Source of the DNA: Diphasiastrum complanatum
Lineage: Eukaryota; Streptophyta; Lycopodiopsida; Lycopodiales; Lycopodiaceae
Assembly: GCA_029204225.1 (NCBI GenBank)
Contig: CM055096.1
Coordinates: 3,221,352-3,285,351 of the forward strand
Direction: 5' to 3'
DNA: 64,000 nt
Every line of letters starts with the position of its first letter. Position 1 is the stretch's first letter. A model generated the notes under the pieces. The model was not told the origin of the DNA. It did not search any database and worked only from the letters and a program-made list of their open reading frames with translations. Of the stretch, positions 58,067 through 64,000 are shown piece by piece. A program made the translations under genes and the position numbers.

Positions 58067-59221
58067 TGTTGGATTATTCTCTTTCTTACTAATCGACTAA
58101 TCAATTTTAATCCTCATCCATTGTTTATCCAGTTCTACAGATTTTTCCGTGTCTTTCCACAGTCTGTAGATTTACAAGTGTTTTTACACAGTCTACAAAA
58201 ATACATGGATTTTGACACCAGTGTCGCATTTTTCGCCTGTCAGAAATTGCGAGTTAAACCACAAAGTCACATTTTTCTCATTTTTTAAAGTGCCTCAAAT
58301 GCTAAGGAAATGACTCTGGCAAAGTGTGGGGCTATCCCAATAATAAGGAGATGAGATTTTATGACACTGTCGCCTGTGGCAGTTTTAGTTCATTTTTGCA
58401 GAGTGACAGTTTTAGTTCATTTATGCAAACACTGTCACCTGTGGCAGTTTTACTTCATTTCTGCAGAGTGATAGTTTTACTTTATTTATGCAAACAGACT
58501 GTTTACAGCCAATTTTCACCGCTTATCAACAATCAATTTCTAAGAAGGAACTGGATGAATGCCAGCGGACACCAACCAACTGGCAATCGCATTCGACGAC
58601 CTTATTACTTAGTATAAATCAGATGGTCATACATCTATTTTTAAGTTCAGAAGCAACGAATCAACATTGTGAATTGTGAAGGAGTTGTGTCTTATTACAT
58701 GACGCTTCATGCACTCTTATCAGGCAGAACATTCACAACCAGAAAGTATTGTTGTTAGCTCTTTATCGAACTTTCAAGATTGAACTCTCTTGAGCAGTCT
58801 AGCTCAGTCTTTTAGAGATTTATTTTAGAGCTGCTATTGCGCTATTGCTTATCAACAGAGCTGCTTATTATCAGACTTATTCTTAGTTACTCAGAGACAA
58901 CTTAGAGTGCGCGGTTTCTATTTGCTATTGTTGTTGTGCTCATTGGCATCTGATTTTGTTTTTCTGAATCAATACTATCTTCTTATTGTGTTCACTATAT
59001 GTCAGAATGCATGCATCTCTGTATTGCCTTTGTAACTGATAGAAATTGTCTGAGAATTCAATACTTTATGTTTGGCTATGTAATCACTTAGTATCTAAAG
59101 TTAGTTGCTAAAGATTAAACGTGATTTTTCATCACTATTACTTTGTTTAATTTTTGATAGGCGTAGCCATGCATTGGAAGTAGGAAGTTTCTGCATTACA
59201 TTATCTATCCTATTTTTGATA
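58067..59221 (+). mobile_element. Copia C 3' LTR (about 1155 bp)
   Basis: Starts TGTTGGATTATTC; the end corresponds to the 5' LTR end (CCGACA there, TTGATA here). It includes a short internal duplication of the cctgtggcagtttta..ttcatttttgcagagtgac block (58371-58500) that is single in the 5' LTR. GTACG follows at 59222. Confidence 0.85.
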
Positions 59222-59608
59222 GTACGATGAAAAGACATGCTTAACAATGCATGAGGTCCTTCACATCATGGACAATTAGATTGCAGATCCGTGCACAAAA
59301 ATGGGTCGAGACAAGGAAGGTTGGATTCTGGCGAATCTTAACCCTAAACCCAACTCTAAATCCAAAGGAATGTCCTTCTAAAGTTCTTGAAATGAGGGTA
59401 GGCATAGTGGCACTTGCTCGATGGCGTCTACATCATAGCAAACAAGCTTGGTAGTGGTGCATCAGTGATTGAAGGATGTACTGAACCCAACCGCACTATT
59501 GGTCTGAACGGTAATTTATCATAGATGATTTTTCCATCACTCTTCCACTCTACATAACATGTGTCAGTAATACAGACAATCAAACTGTAGTAAAGTCAAG
59601 ATTGGTCC
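59222..59608. other. Unique stretch between copia C and repeat R
   Basis: No matching repeat and no supported gene. A 67-codon frame (59251-59454) has no recognisable domain. Confidence 0.4.
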
Positions 59609-60725
59609 AATTTCAATGATCTATTGTGAGTCATAAGGACCGCATATTAGGAATCAAATATGGGTTATCTCAGCTTATAGGCTTCAAATATGAGCTATTT
59701 GAATTCCCAAAATTTCACCATCCTCAAATTTGGTCAGTCAATGTGCAAGCTTGAGTCATTAGAGCCAATATTGGTCTATCTCGAATTAATGATATAATAT
59801 TTGATCAATCTCGAATCATCACATTTAATCCCAGCAACAAGGGGTCAATGTCGAGTAATCCCAAGATACTGAATGCAAGATTGGTCAATCATCCTCGCTC
59901 GATAAACTATGTAAAGAAAATTTGAGCTATCTTGCAATGTATACATCAAATTCAAGCTACCTCGACGGATACACCTCGAATTTGAGTTGTAACATTGATA
60001 AGGTGTTAAATATAAGCAATTTGAATGCTCTTCTCCTAAACACAAGGACCAAAATTGAACTGTCTAGCACATAGACATCAAATTTGAGCTATATGTCAAT
60101 TTTACCGATAATGTATATAGGGGTCAAAATTGAGCTCCCTGATAAGGGCAATCTAAATGTACTAAACTTGAGGGTGGTCAAACTAAAACCCTCAATTTGT
60201 CGTGTGGAGTAATGAGTTTTATGTACTACTAGACCAAAGCTACATATAAAGCATAAACTTTGAGCCATTTGAATATCCAAAACTTAGGATTTCTCAAATT
60301 CAATTAATCGATGAGTCATTTTGAAGATAAGGACCAATGCCAAGCTATCATGAGTGATAAAAAAAACAAATTTGAGTCTCAAGTAATAAAAATCACATGT
60401 TTAAAACCGAAATCAAGCTATCTTGTATGATATGGTTCAAATTTGAGCCATTTACAAGATTCCATGAATTTTATCCCTTAATGATAGTCTTGACTGATAC
60501 AATCCAAAATCAAACTATCTCGAGATAACATAATCAAATTGAGCTATCTCAAGTGATAGAGGTCTATTTCATTGAAAAGAGATTGAACTAGAGTAATTTG
60601 AACATTTGGCCTAAACTTGACATTGTCGACTTCGATCAGACAATGAGCAATTTCAAGTGATGAAAGCTAAAATCACATGTTAGACTCTCAAACTCAAGCT
60701 TGAGTGATAGACATAAAATTTGATC
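59609..60725 (+). repeat. Repeat R, right arm (plus orientation)
   Basis: Reverse complement of parts of 49290-52960. For example, the aagctatcttgtatgatatgg region and agattccatgaattttat are mirrored at 49555-49610. It lacks the 410-440-bp triplication, the 52-kb frame-bearing block and the MITE. It starts at a ttggtcc block that is also where the first R copy (1-621) stops. Confidence 0.75.
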
Positions 60726-62099
60726 TAGTGCAAGACTACTTCCACTCCTTGGGGGCATCCTAATCACCCCGTACTTCCGGGTCAATGGAGTATGACCACA
60801 AGGAGAATAAACAACTCCTCGGTTTGCTGATAACCAGTGCTCATATTCTTGGTCTAGAGGGGAACGATAATACTGATCTAGATCTTGGTGAGTGTTCTAA
60901 TCCTGGTGCAGTCGTGTTAAATGGCATGGACAATAATATCCAAAGGAGGTCTATGTAGAGGGCCAACTATAATCTTGCAACATACTTTGGGATTTTGGTT
61001 TTGGTACTTATGTGCATCATTACATGGCTAGCCACTTCAGTACTATCAAACTCACAGAAATCGGGATCACTATAATCTGCTTCGATATCTAATTTTGTGC
61101 AGACAAAGAAGTACTTCACTGAGAAACTTGGTTTGCCTTTTGTCAATGCTTGTTTCTTCTTTGCTTTTGGATCTTTCTACGTAGAAAACTCATGTAAGCG
61201 AAGCTCTACTACAATGCCTTCACGTCTAAACTTCTTAAAGATTGCTTCTGTGTTAGAATCACTCACTATGGCCTCACATTATGCCTAGATGTTGGGATTT
61301 GTGATCTGCGCCCATCGCAATAAAGCAAAGCGAGCGGAATCCTCGGTGCATGTAACTACATTTATCGGATTCAAGCAGACAATGATAAACCGAAGTTTGT
61401 CTTACTTGATCAGTTTCAAAGTCATTGATCTAGACAGTCGATTTCATAGTCATGCACAGGTTACTTAATTTTCAGATTTAGCTTTGCGGAAGCGATTTAG
61501 GTGAGGTGATTAGAGTGACAGATCGAACACTTCTATCAGTCATATGAAACGATTTAATCTACAAATAAGTTTATCTACGAGCATGAATCCTCGAACAATC
61601 GGCTACAATTTGACTATCGGCGGATCACCAAATACACATGACTGGACAAAATCAGATAATGTCCAATGGCAATTGCTAACAACACATAGTGCCTTAATCC
61701 TACTTGTAAAGTACAAATTAACTATTCTTTTAATTAGTTAGCCATGTGTATATATCTAGCTACTTAAGAATGGCAACTTACAATATCCCTTGAATGTTTT
61801 TCAGTTTTCATGAAACACAAGAGGATTAGTCTAATAAAACCTCAAATCCTCACATGCAATCAATAAATTCAAGATTTCCAGCAACAATTAGTTTATTCAT
61901 TCTTGATAAATTGATTCCTCATCAATCTATCAACAAACATTTTGCTACTAATCTGAATTTAATCTGTCCAAAACATTATGGATTCATGCAAATTGTTCAA
62001 TCCAAAAAATAGATTTAGACAAAAAATTGGACCTACTCATGCAGATCATTCTACTTCAAATGGACATTTTCTCAAGGCTTCAAAAAAATAAGAATCATA
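60726..62099. other. No supportable gene
   Basis: Contains a short match to the 630-bp repeat (60750-60780, ctaatcacccc.tact). A 63-codon frame at 61097-61288 has no recognisable domain. Confidence 0.4.
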
Positions 62100-62275
62100 A
62101 TTATCTGGTATGACCGAACTATCTGGTATGGCCGAACTATCTAGTTTGGCCGAATTAGAGAATCTGCCCAGATGGTCCATGATGAAGGATGGCCAAACAA
62201 TCTGGTATGACCGAATAAGAGAATCTGCCTAGATGGCCCATGATGAAGGATAGTAGAACAATCTGGTATGGCCGA
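62100..62275 (+). repeat. Small minisatellite
   Basis: The word atctggtatg(a/g)ccgaa recurs five times. A longer ~62-bp unit (gaatctgcc.agatgg, then cccatgatgaaggat) is present twice. Confidence 0.8.
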
Positions 62276-62439
62276 CGAAGAAGAAGTGGCTGAACTATCT
62301 GCGAACCTGTCACCGATTCCTTTGTATTTCTGCAGACTAAAAAAAAAAACATGTGTATTTCTGTAGAGTATGCGACTGTACAAATATTTACAACAGCTTA
62401 ATGAATGGAACTAGATTAGTGTAGAATAGGGATGGAGAG

Positions 62440-62760
62440 GATAGAAATCCAACACTAGAGATTGATGCTTTCCATTTGCTTAGGGACCTCTACCCAAGCC
62501 TCATTTGTTCACTTAGCTGATATCCCATAGATTCTCCCTATGATGTCATTGACTCCTATCGGTTTTTCCCCTTAAAAATGACCTATGATTTGTCGAAGGA
62601 CACCCTTAGAAAACATACATGCATGATCAAGTTTGAATCATGATATTGAGAATCAAGTTTATCATCTTAAGGATTAGGCAATTTTGCGCTAGGTCTCTTT
62701 TCATAGATGTGCCTTTTTAAGTCATAGGTGTGACCTTTTCATAGAATTATCCTTCAAAAA
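62440..62760 (+). repeat. Repeat R, partial copy
   Basis: Reverse complement of 52010-52300, including the gctttcc.tttgcttaggga block and the catacatgcatgatcaa block. Short of the other R sections. Confidence 0.7.
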
Positions 62761-63479
62761 AGAATTTTACTTTCGGTGATGGTTTCTCTTTGTGGGAAAC
62801 ATGAGGTACATGTACAGTTACCATGTGAGGAATGACAATTCATAGCATAGGTGAATAGTTGATTGATAAGCTACCTTCCTCAAAGTGCTCGGGGGGCCGA
62901 CTCACCTTGTTTGCTAGGTGTTCGGGTGCTCACCTACTAGGACTCGTGTGTTTCACCAGGTTGCCTGGGTGGGGTGGTCCTAGATAGTGTAGTTATTGAT
63001 TCATTCCTATCTCGTGTGGTATGTTTCACCCATGTGTGGGTATAACGTCACCTCTATGTTTAAAGAGGATCAATGGTAACACATATTATAAGTTGTCATT
63101 TTATAATCAAAGCTCATTCATTGTGCAAAGTGTAGAAAATCTACATACATGGAGTATAACATTTTCACTCTTCTTCTTCTTCTTCTTCTTCTTCTCCCTT
63201 CTAGCCTTGTCTTGAAACATGCTCCACTGTGCAATTTCAATGATTGATGTGGGATCCAAGCGCATAAAAGAAGAATCCTTAGCGGTGCGAATAAAGGTTT
63301 GAAGATCTTTGTTGGCAGACATTTTTTCTCTTGATCATAATTTAGGCCTAAACCATAAAGATTGCCCTAGTTTGGATTGTCATATGCAACGTTGTTGGAT
63401 CATCACTATTTTTATGTAGAGAATGAACTATAAACAGCTCATTCTCAGCGCACAAATGAGATCTCGATTATACTGGACC
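62761..63479. other. No gene; contains a (TTC)n tract
   Basis: An uninterrupted TTC microsatellite lies at 63169-63196. No coding domain was recognised. Confidence 0.5.
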
Positions 63480-64000
63480 AACATGCCGCTCATTTTCACC
63501 CATTTTTTCCCACCTCACTTGACATGCTTCCATCCCTTGCTTTCTGCTCGTTGCTCTTGGACACCTATGGGTCCTATTGTTCATGCAACCTTCACATGTC
63601 AAATTTGAGAAAAAAAATTTGGGTTGAGAAACTTGAGCCACCCTACCTTAGGCTTTTTCCCTTTGACATTTAGGCTGCCACATAGCATTGAACATGGGAG
63701 AAACCTAGCGAGTGAGTCTATACTCGGGTGCTGCCTTCCCCTCTCTCTGTCTCTTAGAGTTGTTAGAGTTTTTTTGGCAAATCAACGAGTTCTTGGACAC
63801 AAGTTGCGCCCCAGGCTCATTCCAAGGACATGTCTACCTAAGCGTCAACACCCCCTTGGTCTACATGTCGGCTTCATCTTTGATGAAAATCCATACCTTG
63901 CCAAGTTGGTCCTATTAAATCACTCAAATTTCTATTTTGAGTGATAAGGACGAAAACCGTATGTTAGGAATCAATTATGGGCTATCTCAACTTATAGCCT
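63480..64000 (+). repeat. Repeat R, copy running off the window
   Basis: Matches 1-615 in the same orientation and 52870-53257 in reverse, then continues into the gagtgataaggac..ctatctcaacttatag block that also starts the right arm at 59640. It shows the uninterrupted R order across the point where copy 1 is cut. Confidence 0.8.

Noticed and set aside
1-64000. tRNA, rRNA or other structured RNA genes
   Set aside because: No cloverleaf-like sequence or rRNA text was noticed. The only tRNA-related matches are the retrotransposon primer sites.

Overview
The window looks like a repeat-rich, AT-rich stretch of a land-plant nuclear genome. The plant signs are: Ty1/copia elements primed by initiator-methionine tRNA (primer sites of the type TGGTATCAGAGC), an L1-type LINE with a plant DUF4283/zinc-knuckle ORF1, a CACTA (En/Spm) transposase, introns with GT..AG ends, and remnants of an EDS1/lipase-3-like gene and an MFS sugar transporter. 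Long GA/CT microsatellites and the loose gene spacing would fit a seed-free vascular plant such as a fern. That assignment is inference; no diagnostic single gene is present.

Layout. 1-940: a dispersed repeat (called R here) followed by a piece of a copia LTR. 947-6170: broken gene pieces (an unrecognised tail, an MFS transporter exon, a degenerate minus-strand transposase-like gene). 6170-10675: gene-poor, with a nested palindrome, a 72-bp minisatellite and a (GA)n tract lying between two 285-bp direct repeats. 11750-12310: an internally deleted minus-strand copia. 14428-15039: a probable small orphan gene with (GA)n and G23 tracts just upstream. 15707-16083: a MITE. 16084-16806: copia 3' end. 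16925-20232: a LINE cut off before its reverse transcriptase. 20497-24790: a minus-strand CACTA-type unit whose transposase exons flank a SET-domain-like ORF. 25885-28440: a second transposon-like unit, with a spliced TNPA/Transposase_24-like gene and a dense array of GCGTGGATAATCCACGC-type motifs. 28453-29640: unrecognised degenerate coding remnant. 29638-32550: a minus-strand copia gag-pol remnant. 37813-39131: a lipase-3/EDS1-like pseudogene.

39270-44554 is a clear nested insertion. Copia A (gag joined in frame to the end of RT) has a younger copia B (41072-44398) inside its 3' LTR; B has 737/735-bp LTRs and TGTAC target duplications. 45271-49160 holds an AT-rich direct repeat pair around a copia D fragment. 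49161-60725 is a copia C element (53258-59221) between inverted arms of repeat R; further R copies lie at 62440-62760 and 63480-64000.

No intact, clearly functional conserved gene is visible. The best intact coding candidates are the 203-aa orphan (14428-15039) and the SET-like ORF (22153-23139). Several frameshifts are single extra bases in homopolymers, so some genes called broken here may reflect consensus sequencing errors.
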